Of a stretch of DNA of 25,336 bases, positions 16,769 to 24,693 are shown in pieces. The stretch lies in the NCBI GenBank assembly GCA_003449515.1, contig DMHI01000243.1, positions 1 to 25,336 of the forward strand. Direction: 5' to 3'. The position numbers and the translations under genes are program-made. This DNA comes from Lysobacteraceae bacterium. GTDB taxonomy: Bacteria; Pseudomonadota; Gammaproteobacteria; Xanthomonadales; Xanthomonadaceae. The notes under the pieces are model-generated. The model made no database searches and was not told the DNA's origin. It saw only the letters and a list, made by a program, of their open reading frames with translations. The number at the start of each line of letters is the position of its first letter. The first letter of the stretch is position 1.

Positions 16769-16955
16769 GCTCTTCGACCGCTATCCGGGGGCCCGCTCTC
16801 CCAACTCCGGTGGATACGCCTTCTGCTTCATGTCGCCATCCTCTCAAGGGCTAGAGCCTCCGGGGCAAGACGGGCGGTTCACTAGCCGACGCGGTGCAGC
16901 ACGCCATCCGCCCCGGCCTGCGCTATTGTTTGAGCGGTTTTCTCCTGGGCCCCGG
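16769..16955. other. intergenic region, right border of the island
   Basis: These 187 bases separate the helicase from the diguanylate cyclase gene. I see no gene, no strong terminator and no attachment-site duplication. GGCTAGAGCC at 16849-16858 can form only a four-pair stem. No clear ribosome site precedes the cyclase ATG. Confidence 0.5.
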
Positions 16956-17954
16956 ATGAACGAAGCGCTCGCGAACCTGCGCCATCGCGCCAGGGCCGAT
17001 TTCCGGGTCGGTGTCTATTTCGCGTTCGCAGCGATGGCGCTGGGCTTCGTGCTGCCGCTGGCCTTCGTCCGCTTCGCCCAGGGCGCGATGCTGCACGGGG
17101 CGCTGAACCTCGCCGGCGTCGCCTTCGTCGTCGCCTGCACCGCCTATGCCCTGCGCGGCGGCAACCTCGACCGGCTGGGCCTGGTGGCCGCCACCGGATC
17201 GGTGGCAGCCGGCTGCGCGGCCGCCGCGGTCAGCAGCAGTGGCGCGCTGTGGCTGTTCCCGATCATCGTCGTGACCACGGTGCTGGTCAGCCCCCGTCTC
17301 GCGCTGACCCTGTGCGCTGCCACCATCGTCTTCCTGTGGGTGGAGGGCGCGGCGCAGGCGGCCGGCGACCCGCTGGCCCTGAGCACGGCGCTGGCCTCCA
17401 CCGGCGTTTTTGCCGCGCTGTTCGCCCATCACGCGGGACGGCGTCGCGCCCTGCTCGAGCAGATGGCCACCATCGACCCGCTCACCGGCGCCGAGAACCG
17501 CCGCGCGCTGGAGGTCGAGATCGGCATCGCCATCGCCGGCTTCCGCCGCGACGGCCGCCCGGTGGCGCTGGCACTGGTCGACCTCGACCACTTCAAGCGC
17601 GTCAACGACCGCCACGGCCACGACGAGGGCGACCGCGTGCTGCAACATTTCGTCCGCCTCGTGCAGGCCTCGGTGCGGCGCACCGACCGGCTGTACCGCT
17701 ATGGCGGCGAGGAGTTCGTGCTGCTGATGCCGGCCACCGACGAGCTGGGGCTGGAACTGGCCATGAGCCATTTGCGCTCGCAGATCCGCGACGGTCTGAA
17801 GGTGAAGGGCGAACCCATCACGGTGTCGATCGGCGGTGCCGTGCTGGCGGTGGGGGAAGACCGCGACAGCTGGTTCGCCCGCGCCGATGATGCGCTCTAT
17901 CGCGCCAAGGACGGCGGTCGCAACCGGCTGGTGATCGACGAGGGCGCACGCTGA
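16956..17954 (+). CDS. membrane diguanylate cyclase (GGDEF domain)
   Basis: A 332-residue enzyme predicted to make cyclic di-GMP from two GTP. About six hydrophobic segments (within 16-160, for example YFAFAAMALGFVLPLAF and FPIIVVTTVL) form an N-terminal membrane module of unrecognised type, probably a sensor. The GGDEF domain spans about 173-328: DPLTGAENRRAL, VDLDHFKRVND with D209, active-site GGEEF (250-254) and the closing ADDALYRAKDGGRN. An RRTD sequence (241-244), five residues before the active site, fits the RxxD product-inhibition site. The catalytic residues look intact. The start at MNEALANLRH is chosen because the frame upstream is low-complexity without family resemblance, but no Shine-Dalgarno supports it. 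Confidence 0.9.
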   Translation: MNEALANLRHRARADFRVGVYFAFAAMALGFVLPLAFVRFAQGAMLHGALNLAGVAFVVACTAYALRGGNLDRLGLVAATGSVAAGCAAAAVSSSGALWLFPIIVVTTVLVSPRLALTLCAATIVFLWVEGAAQAAGDPLALSTALASTGVFAALFAHHAGRRRALLEQMATIDPLTGAENRRALEVEIGIAIAGFRRDGRPVALALVDLDHFKRVNDRHGHDEGDRVLQHFVRLVQASVRRTDRLYRYGGEEFVLLMPATDELGLELAMSHLRSQIRDGLKVKGEPITVSIGGAVLAVGEDRDSWFARADDALYRAKDGGRNRLVIDEGAR

Positions 17955-17967
17955 TCGCCGCGATCAG
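17951..17967. repeat. 7-bp inverted repeat across both convergent stop codons
   Basis: CTGATCG and CGATCAG flank a three-base loop (CCG). The stem contains the TGA of the GGDEF gene (17952-17954) and the TGA of pepN on the other strand (17964-17966). It could act as a weak two-way terminator or mRNA 3'-end stabiliser; there is no T-run on either side. Confidence 0.45.
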
Positions 17968-20615
17968 GGCCCGAGACGCGACAGCACCTCGGTGACATCG
18001 CGGCTGCGCACGCCGTCGCGCAAAGGCCGCAGGGCGGCGAGGGCCGCCATCCGCGCCGGCGCGGCCAGGCGCGGCAGCACCTCGAAAGCACCCAACAGGC
18101 GCGCCGCCACCGGCGGATTGAGCCGATCGAGTGCGGCGACCTGCGCCGCGATCCGGCGATAGCCGGCACCGTCGGCGCGGTGGAACGCGGCCGGATTGCC
18201 GCGCCCCAGACTGCCAAGCACGGCCCGCACGCGGTTCGGGTTGGCCGGCAGCCAGTGCGGCCCGGCAAGCAGCGCGTCGATGTCGTCGAGCGCATCGGGA
18301 TCGGGGCGCGTGGCCACCAGCGCGATCCATTGGTCGGTGACCAGCGGGTCGGCGGCGAAGCCGGCAGCGAAGGCCGCGAGCGCCGCCTCGCCACCGTCGG
18401 CACGGGCGTGCAGCAGGGCACGCAGGGCGGCGATGCGCTCGGTCATCGAGCGCGCGTCCGCCCACAGGTCGCGCGCGGCGGCACCGGCATCGAGGCGCGA
18501 CAACCACGGCAATACCGCATGGCGCAGAGCGCGCGCGCCCATCGCCGCATCGTCGAGTCCGCCCGAAGCCGCTCCACGCAAGGCATGGAAGCGGGCGTCC
18601 AGCGTGCGCCGGTGGGTCACGGCCAAGGCATCGAGCACCTGCTCGCGGGCGTCGAGCAGGCGCTGCGGATCGACCACCGCCACGGCATCGGCCAGGGTGT
18701 CGAAGTCGGGCAGCAGCAGGCATTCGGCGACGAAGGCCGGGTGCGCCGAGGCATCGGCCAGCAGCGCCCCGATGGCCGCCGACAACGCCTCGGCGGCGGC
18801 ACTCGCGGCCTCTGCGCCAGACGCGGTGGCGAGAATGCCGGGGTCCGACCGCGCCAGCATCGCCTCGATGGCCAGCGACTGCAGCGCGTCCCAGCGCGCG
18901 AAGCCATCGCGCCCGACCGCCACCACGCGCGCCCGCTCGGCCGGCGACATCGGCAGCTTCACCCGCACCGGCGCGGCGAATCCGCCGTTGAGCACCGGCA
19001 ACGGCGCGGCGTCGAGGCCACGCCAGACCAGGGTGTGCTGCGCGCGGCGCAGCAGCAGGCCGCCCGCAATCGCCTCCGCATCGTGCTCATCCGGGGGTGG
19101 CAGCGGCGCGCCTGCGGCGTCGTGCAGCGCGATGCGCATCGGCACCGGCAGCGGCGCGGCGTCCGGCACGTTGGCCGGCGCGCGCTGGCTCAGGCGCAGG
19201 GTGTATTCGCCGCGCGCGGCGTCGAAGCGGCGCTCGACCTCGATCACCGGCGTGCCGGCCTGCGCGTACCAGGCCAGCATGTCCATGCAATCGATGCCGC
19301 TGGCCGCCGAATGCGCGGCGTAGAAATCCTCGAGCGTGGCGCTGCGTCCATCGTTGTCGGCGAAGTAGCGGTCCATGCCGGCGCGGAAGGCCGCCTCGCC
19401 GAGCCGGGTGTGCAGCATGCGGATGATCTCCGCACCCTTCTCGTAGACGGTGAGCGTGTAGAAGTTGTTGATCTCGCGGTACTCGGCCGGGCGCACCGGA
19501 TGCGCCAGCGCGCCGGCGTCCTCGCTGAACTGCCGCGCGCGCAGCAGGCGCACGTCCTCGATGCGCTTCAAGTCGCGCGAGTGCAGGTCGGCGGTGAACT
19601 CCTGGTCGCGGAACACCGTGAGCCCTTCCTTCAGCGAGAGCTGGAACCAGTCGCGCAGGGTCACGCGGTTGCCGGACCAGTTGTGGAAGTACTCGTGGCC
19701 CACGACGGATTCGATGGCGATGAAATCGGCATCGGTGGCGGTGCGTTCGTCGGCGAGGATGTAGCGGGCGTTGAAGATGTTGAGGCCCTTGTTCTCCATC
19801 GCGCCCATGGTGAAGTCCTGCGCCGCGACGACGTTGAACACGCCGAGGTCGTAGCAGCGGCCGAAGCGCAACTCGTCCCAGCGCAGCGCACGCTCGACCG
19901 CACCCAGCGCGTAGCGGCAGGGCTCGGCATCGTCGCCCTCGACCCACACGTTCAGCTCCACCACGCGGCCGTCGGCACCGCTGATGGTCTTCGACACCCG
20001 CGCCATCGGCCCGGCGGCCAGCGCGAACAGGTAGCAGGGCGTGGGATGCGGGTTGTGCCACTCGGCTTCGTGGCGGCCATCGCCGAGGTCGCGCTCGGCC
20101 ACGCGGTCGCCACCGGCCAGCAACACCGGATACCGCGCGCGCTCGGCGCGCAGCACGGTGCGCCAACGCGCCTGCACATCCGGGCGGTCGATGAAGAAGG
20201 TGATGCGGCGGAAGCCCTCGGCCTCGCACTGCGTCAACAGCAGGCTGCCGCTCGCGTACAGGCCTTCGAGGCGGGTGTTCGCCGCCGGGTGCACGCGCAC
20301 GCGGGTGCGCAGCGTGCAGGCGGCGAGGCCCTGCGCCGCATGCACCACGAGGCAGCGGTCGTCGTGGGCGTACTCGGCGGCCGACAGCTCGCGCCCGTCG
20401 AGCGCGATGGCGAGCAGCACGAGGTCTTCGCCGTCCAGCCGCAGTGGCGCACCCGGTGCGTTGCAGCGCAGCACGAGGCGGGCCTCGATCTCGCTGCGCT
20501 CACGCCCGAGGTCGACGGACAGCTCGACATCGGTGATCGTCCAAGGCGGGGCGGCATAGTCGGAAAGGCGTACGGGCGAGTCGGCTTCGGCGCTCATCGG
20601 AAGAATTTGCTGCAT
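17964..20615 (-). CDS. pepN: aminopeptidase N (M1 family zinc metallopeptidase)
   Basis: An 883-residue M1 peptidase of the bacterial PepN type, which removes N-terminal residues from peptides in the cytoplasm. The exopeptidase motif GAMEN (271-275) and the zinc site HEYFH (H307, E308, H311) with the third ligand E330 in LKEGLT are intact. The helical C-terminal part runs to the end, so the gene is full length. The start used here is the ATG at 20615 (MQQILPMSAE); a second ATG at 20597 (MSAEAD) is equally possible by homology. Neither has a Shine-Dalgarno. A TATGCT hexamer on this strand (20624-20629) would put the transcript start at or next to the 20615 ATG, which slightly favours it. Convergent with the GGDEF gene, divergent from the dehydratase. 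Confidence 0.94.
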   Translation of the reverse strand: MQQILPMSAEADSPVRLSDYAAPPWTITDVELSVDLGRERSEIEARLVLRCNAPGAPLRLDGEDLVLLAIALDGRELSAAEYAHDDRCLVVHAAQGLAACTLRTRVRVHPAANTRLEGLYASGSLLLTQCEAEGFRRITFFIDRPDVQARWRTVLRAERARYPVLLAGGDRVAERDLGDGRHEAEWHNPHPTPCYLFALAAGPMARVSKTISGADGRVVELNVWVEGDDAEPCRYALGAVERALRWDELRFGRCYDLGVFNVVAAQDFTMGAMENKGLNIFNARYILADERTATDADFIAIESVVGHEYFHNWSGNRVTLRDWFQLSLKEGLTVFRDQEFTADLHSRDLKRIEDVRLLRARQFSEDAGALAHPVRPAEYREINNFYTLTVYEKGAEIIRMLHTRLGEAAFRAGMDRYFADNDGRSATLEDFYAAHSAASGIDCMDMLAWYAQAGTPVIEVERRFDAARGEYTLRLSQRAPANVPDAAPLPVPMRIALHDAAGAPLPPPDEHDAEAIAGGLLLRRAQHTLVWRGLDAAPLPVLNGGFAAPVRVKLPMSPAERARVVAVGRDGFARWDALQSLAIEAMLARSDPGILATASGAEAASAAAEALSAAIGALLADASAHPAFVAECLLLPDFDTLADAVAVVDPQRLLDAREQVLDALAVTHRRTLDARFHALRGAASGGLDDAAMGARALRHAVLPWLSRLDAGAAARDLWADARSMTERIAALRALLHARADGGEAALAAFAAGFAADPLVTDQWIALVATRPDPDALDDIDALLAGPHWLPANPNRVRAVLGSLGRGNPAAFHRADGAGYRRIAAQVAALDRLNPPVAARLLGAFEVLPRLAAPARMAALAALRPLRDGVRSRDVTEVLSRLGP

Positions 20616-20664
20616 GGCAGCGAAGCATAGCGGCTGGACGCCGCCGCGCCGCACCAGAGCGGGC

Positions 20665-20693
20665 ATGACCTTCGGCCCTTCCGCCACCATAAT
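20665..20693 (+). promoter_or_regulatory. candidate sigma-70 promoter giving a leaderless transcript
   Basis: ATGACC (20665-20670) and CATAAT (20688-20693) are separated by exactly 17 bases. The expected transcription start, about seven bases after the -10, falls on the A of the ATG at 20700. The gene has no ribosome site, which fits leaderless translation. Confidence 0.4.
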
Positions 20694-20699
20694 CGGCGC

Positions 20700-21746
20700 A
20701 TGCGCCTTCCTCCGCCGTCCGCTGCCGATCCCTTCCGCCCCGATGCGCTGCGCGCCGACGCGGTGCCCACGCTCTCCGATGTGCGCGATGCCGCGGCGCG
20801 GATCGCCGGCCTCGCCCACGTGACGCCGGTGCTGCGCTCGCGGTCACTCGACGCGCTGGCCGGATGCGCGCTGTTCTTCAAGGCCGAAAACCAGCAGCGC
20901 GCCGGCGCGTTCAAGTTCCGTGGCGCGGCCAACGCCGTGTTCGGGCTCGATGCGACGCAGGCCGCTCGCGGCGTGGTGACGCAGAGCTCGGGCAATCACG
21001 GCGCTGCCGTGGCGCTGGCCTGCCGGCTGCGTGGTGTGCCGTGCACCGTGGTGGTGCCGCGTGCCGCCCCTCGCGTCAAGCGCGAGGCCATCGCCCGCAA
21101 TGGCGCCCGCATCGTCGACTGCGAGGTGGCCCAGTCCGCCCGCGATGCCGCCACCGCACGCGTGCTGGCCGAAACCGGCGGCGAGCTGGTGCATCCGTAC
21201 AACGACGCCCGCGTGATCGCCGGCCAGGGCACGGCGACGCTGGAGCTGCTCCAGCAGGTGGCGGCCGCCACGGCCGCAGCGCCGGCACTCGATGTGGTGC
21301 TGGCACCGCTGTCCGGTGGTGGGCTGATGAGCGGCACCGCCATCGTGGCGAAGGGCATCGACGCGCGCATCGGCACCATCGCCGCCGAACCCGCGGGCGC
21401 GGCCGACGGCCACGATTCGCTGAAGAGCGGCGTGCGCGTCACCGGGCGCGCCGCCGACACCATCAGCGACGGACTGCGCGCCGAGCTTGGCCCGCTCACC
21501 TTCGCCCTGCTGCGCCAGCACTGCGACGATGTTCTGCTGGTCAGCGATGCCGAGACGGTCGCGGCGATGCGGCTGGTGTGGGAGCGGCTGAAGGTGGTGA
21601 TCGAACCGAGCGGCGCGGTGCCGCTTGCCGCCGTGCTGAAGCATCGCGAACGTTTCAGCGGCCGCCGCGTCGGCATCATCCTGTCTGGCGGCAACATCGA
21701 TCTCGATGCCCTGCCGGGCCTGCTGGCCCTCGCGCCGGGCCGATGA
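20700..21746 (+). CDS. PLP-dependent threonine/serine dehydratase or serine racemase-like enzyme
   Basis: A 348-residue fold-type II pyridoxal-phosphate enzyme. The PLP-binding lysine is K72 in GAFKFRGA. The SSGNHG loop (97-102) holds the carboxylate, SGGGLMSG forms the phosphate cup, and the C-terminal LSGGNID holds the serine that contacts the PLP ring nitrogen. It lacks the C-terminal regulatory ACT-like domain of biosynthetic IlvA, so it belongs with catabolic threonine dehydratases, serine racemases and hydroxyaspartate dehydratases; the substrate cannot be chosen by eye. The start at 20700 has no Shine-Dalgarno but sits at a predicted transcript start. A GTG at 20763 would begin nearer to the conserved region and is the alternative. 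Confidence 0.88.
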   Translation: MRLPPPSAADPFRPDALRADAVPTLSDVRDAAARIAGLAHVTPVLRSRSLDALAGCALFFKAENQQRAGAFKFRGAANAVFGLDATQAARGVVTQSSGNHGAAVALACRLRGVPCTVVVPRAAPRVKREAIARNGARIVDCEVAQSARDAATARVLAETGGELVHPYNDARVIAGQGTATLELLQQVAAATAAAPALDVVLAPLSGGGLMSGTAIVAKGIDARIGTIAAEPAGAADGHDSLKSGVRVTGRAADTISDGLRAELGPLTFALLRQHCDDVLLVSDAETVAAMRLVWERLKVVIEPSGAVPLAAVLKHRERFSGRRVGIILSGGNIDLDALPGLLALAPGR

Positions 21747-21809
21747 ATCCGGCCAAGAACCCGCGCCAAGACGCCGAGCCGCGCGGGCGGCCTGCGTGGC
21801 GCCGACGGC

Positions 21810-22685
21810 TCAGCGTTTCCGTATCGTGAGCCGGTCGGCCGGGAAGGTGGCGATATCGACGCCATGCTCGCGCCGCGCTGCGCCGGGCGGCGGCGCCCAG
21901 GCCATCGCGGTGACGACCTCCCAGGTGCTCGGCAGCAGGCCATCGCGGCGCTGCGCCTCGTAGGCCGCGGCGACGGCCCGGTGGCGACTGCGGCCACTCA
22001 GGCCGCGCGGGCGGTCGGGGCGCGCGTCGGTGGCGCCGATGGCTTTCAGCTCGCGCATCAGCGCCGGGGTGTCGGCGTAGGTGAGCGTGTAGGTGTCGCG
22101 TTCGATCACCGGATTGCGGAACCCCTGCGCGATCAGCGCATCGCCCACCTGCTGGATCGCCGCGAACGCCGACAGCGGCGGCGGCAGCGCGTTCTGCGCG
22201 TAGGCCTCGCGCAGCTCGATCAGCGTGGCCGGGCCGAAGGTGCTGAACAGCAGCAGCCCGCCCTCGCGCATCACCCGGCGCAGTTCGGCAAGTGCCCGCG
22301 GCAGATCGGCCACCCACTGCAGGCACAGGTTCGAGAACACCAGATCGAAGGCGGCGTCGGCGAAGGGCAGCGCCTGCGCATCGCCCTGCACGGTGTGGAT
22401 CGGCCGCCAGAAGCGCGATTTCGCGCGCGCCTCGCGCAGCATCGGCAGGGCGAGGTCCATCGCGACGACGTCGCTCTTGCGGCCCCACCTCGCTTTCAAT
22501 GCCGCCGCTGCGCTGCCGGGCCCGCTGCCGAGGTCGAGCACGCGCGCCGGCACGCGGTCATCGAGGTAGCCGAGCTGTTCGAGCAGCCGTGATTCGACCT
22601 CGCGCTGCAGCGCCGCGGCCTGGGTGTAGGTGCTCGCCGCGCGGCCGAAGGCGTGGCGCACGGCGCGGGCATCGAAGGGGCTCAT
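21810..22685 (-). CDS. bioC: malonyl-ACP O-methyltransferase BioC
   Basis: A 291-residue SAM methyltransferase that makes malonyl-ACP methyl ester, the disguised primer from which fatty-acid synthesis builds the pimeloyl chain of biotin. The N-terminal signature RHAFGRAASTYTQAA (10-24) is typical of BioC. SAM motif I is VLDLGSGPGSAA (49-60), and the LCLQWV and MREGGLLLFSTFGP stretches follow. The start MSPFDARAVR is chosen because it directly precedes the signature; an ATG at 22802 would add 39 unrelated residues and overlap bioH. It lies 34 bases downstream of bioH in the same direction and is the last gene of the biotin cluster. Confidence 0.93.
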   Translation of the reverse strand: MSPFDARAVRHAFGRAASTYTQAAALQREVESRLLEQLGYLDDRVPARVLDLGSGPGSAAAALKARWGRKSDVVAMDLALPMLREARAKSRFWRPIHTVQGDAQALPFADAAFDLVFSNLCLQWVADLPRALAELRRVMREGGLLLFSTFGPATLIELREAYAQNALPPPLSAFAAIQQVGDALIAQGFRNPVIERDTYTLTYADTPALMRELKAIGATDARPDRPRGLSGRSRHRAVAAAYEAQRRDGLLPSTWEVVTAMAWAPPPGAARREHGVDIATFPADRLTIRKR

Positions 22686-22719
22686 GCGATCAGCCGCCGA
22701 GGGGCGGCGCAGCGGCGGC

Positions 22720-23505
22720 TCATGGCGGGCACTCTGCCGCGAAGGCCGTGAGCGCGCCGGCGACGGCCGCGGGTTCGGTGAGGAAAGGCGCGTGGCCGGC
22801 ATGATCGAACTGCTGGAAGCGCGCGCCGGGCGCGAGCGCCGCGGCGGCTTGCATGGCCCGCGGGCTCACCAGCCGGTCGCGGCGGCCGGCCAGCCACAGG
22901 CTGGGCATCGGCAGTGCGGGCAGCAGCGCACGCAGGTCGCTCGACTGCAGCAGGTGCAGGCCCTCGTGCAGCGCGCGCGGCGCGGGCTCGCCACGCGCGA
23001 ACAGCGCATCGCGCAGGAAGCGCAGTTCGTCGCGCAGCTGCGCCGAGCCCTGCGCCTCGAGCATCAGGAAGCGATCCAGCGTGCCGCGGTAGTCGCGGCC
23101 GAGCTCGGCGCCGAACTGGGCGAACACGCGGCCGTCCATGCCGTCGGGCCAGTCCGCTGCCGCGACGAAGCGCGGGCTCGCGGCGATCAGGCCAAGCCCA
23201 CGCAGGCGCGACGGGTGGCGGGCGGCGAGCGTCATCGCCAGCAGACCGCCCAGCGACCAGCCGACGACGAGCGCGCGCGACGAGGCGTCAAGCAGCTCGA
23301 CCAGGGCGTCGGCGACCGCGTCGAGCGCCAGCGGCAGCGCGCTGTCGCGGCTGCCGCCGTGACCCGGCAGATCGACGCGGATGATCTCGAAGTGCGCTGC
23401 CAGCGCTGTCACCAGCGGCGCGAACACGCCGCCATGCATGGCCCAGCCGTGCAGCAGCAGCAGCGCCGGGCCGTGCCCGACGCGCTCGACATGCAGCGCG
23501 TTCAT
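22720..23505 (-). CDS. bioH: pimeloyl-ACP methyl ester carboxylesterase BioH
   Basis: A 261-residue alpha/beta hydrolase that removes the methyl group added by BioC, releasing pimeloyl-ACP for BioF. The nucleophile S84 lies in GWSLGG (82-87), the acid is D210 (AGRRDRLVSP) and the base H238 (HAGHAPF); HGWAMHGGVF (19-28) forms the oxyanion region, with W21 at the position conserved in BioH. Its ATG overlaps the bioF stop by four bases (ATGA), indicating translational coupling. Position between bioF and bioC supports BioH rather than a general esterase. Confidence 0.92.
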   Translation of the reverse strand: MNALHVERVGHGPALLLLHGWAMHGGVFAPLVTALAAHFEIIRVDLPGHGGSRDSALPLALDAVADALVELLDASSRALVVGWSLGGLLAMTLAARHPSRLRGLGLIAASPRFVAAADWPDGMDGRVFAQFGAELGRDYRGTLDRFLMLEAQGSAQLRDELRFLRDALFARGEPAPRALHEGLHLLQSSDLRALLPALPMPSLWLAGRRDRLVSPRAMQAAAALAPGARFQQFDHAGHAPFLTEPAAVAGALTAFAAECPP

Positions 23506-24689
23506 GGCCGGGCGTCGAGGCCGTCGAGGCAGGCCGCCAGCGCCTCGACCAGGGCATCGACCTCGGCCTCGGCGTGCGCCGCGGTGAGGGTGATGCGCAA
23601 ACGCGCCTTGCCGTCGGGCACGCTGGGCGGACGGATCGGGGCCACCCAGAAGCCGTGCTGTTCGAGCACACGCGCCACCGCCAGCGCACGCGAGTTGCCG
23701 CCCAGCACCACCGGCTGGATCGGCGTGTTCGATTCCAGCACCGGCAGGCCGTGACGCAGCGCGCCACGGCGGAACCGCGCCACCAGCGAGGCCAGCTTGG
23801 CGCGACGCCAGCCCTGCGTGCGCAGCGCCTCGAGGTTGGTGCCCATCGCCGCCGCGAGTGCCGGCAGCGCCGCGGTGGTGAACACGTAGGGCCGCGCGCT
23901 CTGCAGCAGGTGCTCGATCAGCGCGGTCGCGCCGAACACCAGTGCGCCCTGCCCACCGAAGGCCTTGCCCAGCGGTGCGACCAGCACCGGCACATCGCGC
24001 GCCGAGAGTCCCGCCGCGGCCGCGGCACCACGCCCCTCGGGACCCAGCACGCCAACGCCATGCGCCTCGTCGACCATGAACAGCGCGTGCTCGGCGCTGG
24101 CCGCCAGCGCCAGTTCGCGCAGCGGAGCGAGATCGCCGTCCATGCTGAAGACGCTGTCGCTGGCGAGCACCGCGGCGGCCTCGGGCATCGACTGCAGTTG
24201 CCGCAACGCGGCGCCGAAATCACGGTGCGGGTAGCGCTTCAGCTCGGCCCCGGCCAGCCGCGCGCCATCGAGCAGGCAGGCGTGGTTGAGCTTGTCCTGC
24301 ACGCACAGATCGCCCGCTTCGAGCAGGGCCTGCAGCACGGCGAGGTTCGCGGTGTAGCCGCTGGGAAAGAACAGCGCGCGATCGAAGCCCATCCACTCGG
24401 CGGCGTCGCGCTCGAAGCGCGCATGTGCCGAGTGGTGGCCGCTGACCAGTGCCGATCCGCCGCTGCCCACCCCGTGCCAGGCCGCCGCCTCCTGCAAGGC
24501 GCTGACCGCGTCGAGCGAGCCAGCGAGGCCGAGGTAGTCATTGCTGCAGAAGTTGACCAGCGGCACGCCGTCGACCACCACCCGCGCCCCCTCCACGCGC
24601 TCCACCGTGCGACGACGGCGCTGCGCATCGCTGCGCGCACGGCTGGCCTGGGCGACGGCGAGGCGCTCGTTCCAGCGCGGTCGCGTCAT
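23502..24689 (-). CDS. bioF: 8-amino-7-oxononanoate synthase BioF
   Basis: A 395-residue PLP enzyme of the alpha-oxoamine synthase family that condenses pimeloyl-ACP with alanine. Visible are the substrate segment NFCSNDYLGLA (46-56), GVGSGGSALVSG (73-84), LNHACLLDG with H136 stacking on PLP, VDEAHGVGVLG with D207 and H210, and the PLP lysine K242 in APLGKAFGGQG. The start MTRPRWNERL is four bases after the bioB stop; a more distal ATG (24731) would overlap bioB and adds an Arg/Pro stretch not expected in the family. Overlaps bioH by four bases. Confidence 0.94.
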   Translation of the reverse strand: MTRPRWNERLAVAQASRARSDAQRRRRTVERVEGARVVVDGVPLVNFCSNDYLGLAGSLDAVSALQEAAAWHGVGSGGSALVSGHHSAHARFERDAAEWMGFDRALFFPSGYTANLAVLQALLEAGDLCVQDKLNHACLLDGARLAGAELKRYPHRDFGAALRQLQSMPEAAAVLASDSVFSMDGDLAPLRELALAASAEHALFMVDEAHGVGVLGPEGRGAAAAAGLSARDVPVLVAPLGKAFGGQGALVFGATALIEHLLQSARPYVFTTAALPALAAAMGTNLEALRTQGWRRAKLASLVARFRRGALRHGLPVLESNTPIQPVVLGGNSRALAVARVLEQHGFWVAPIRPPSVPDGKARLRITLTAAHAEAEVDALVEALAACLDGLDARP

Positions 24690-24693
24690 CGGC

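Noticed and set aside
4579..16857. The 7-mer CTAGAGC occurs on both sides of the island (4579-4585 and 16851-16857), as an att-site duplication might.
   Set aside because: Seven bases with no extended similarity is chance level, and there is no integrase.
18180..20630. Long open frame opposite pepN on the plus strand (816 codons).
   Set aside because: It mirrors pepN in GC-rich DNA, is dominated by Arg/Gly/Ala/His/Gln, and shows no domain; pepN carries intact catalytic motifs.
21776..21811. GAGCCG (21776-21781) and CGGCTC (21806-21811) as a terminator between the dehydratase-like gene and bioC.
   Set aside because: Only six pairs with a 24-base loop and no T-run.
22630..23754. Open frame opposite bioC, bioH and bioF on the plus strand (374 codons).
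   Set aside because: It spans three well-supported genes and has shadow-like Arg/Gln/Ala composition.
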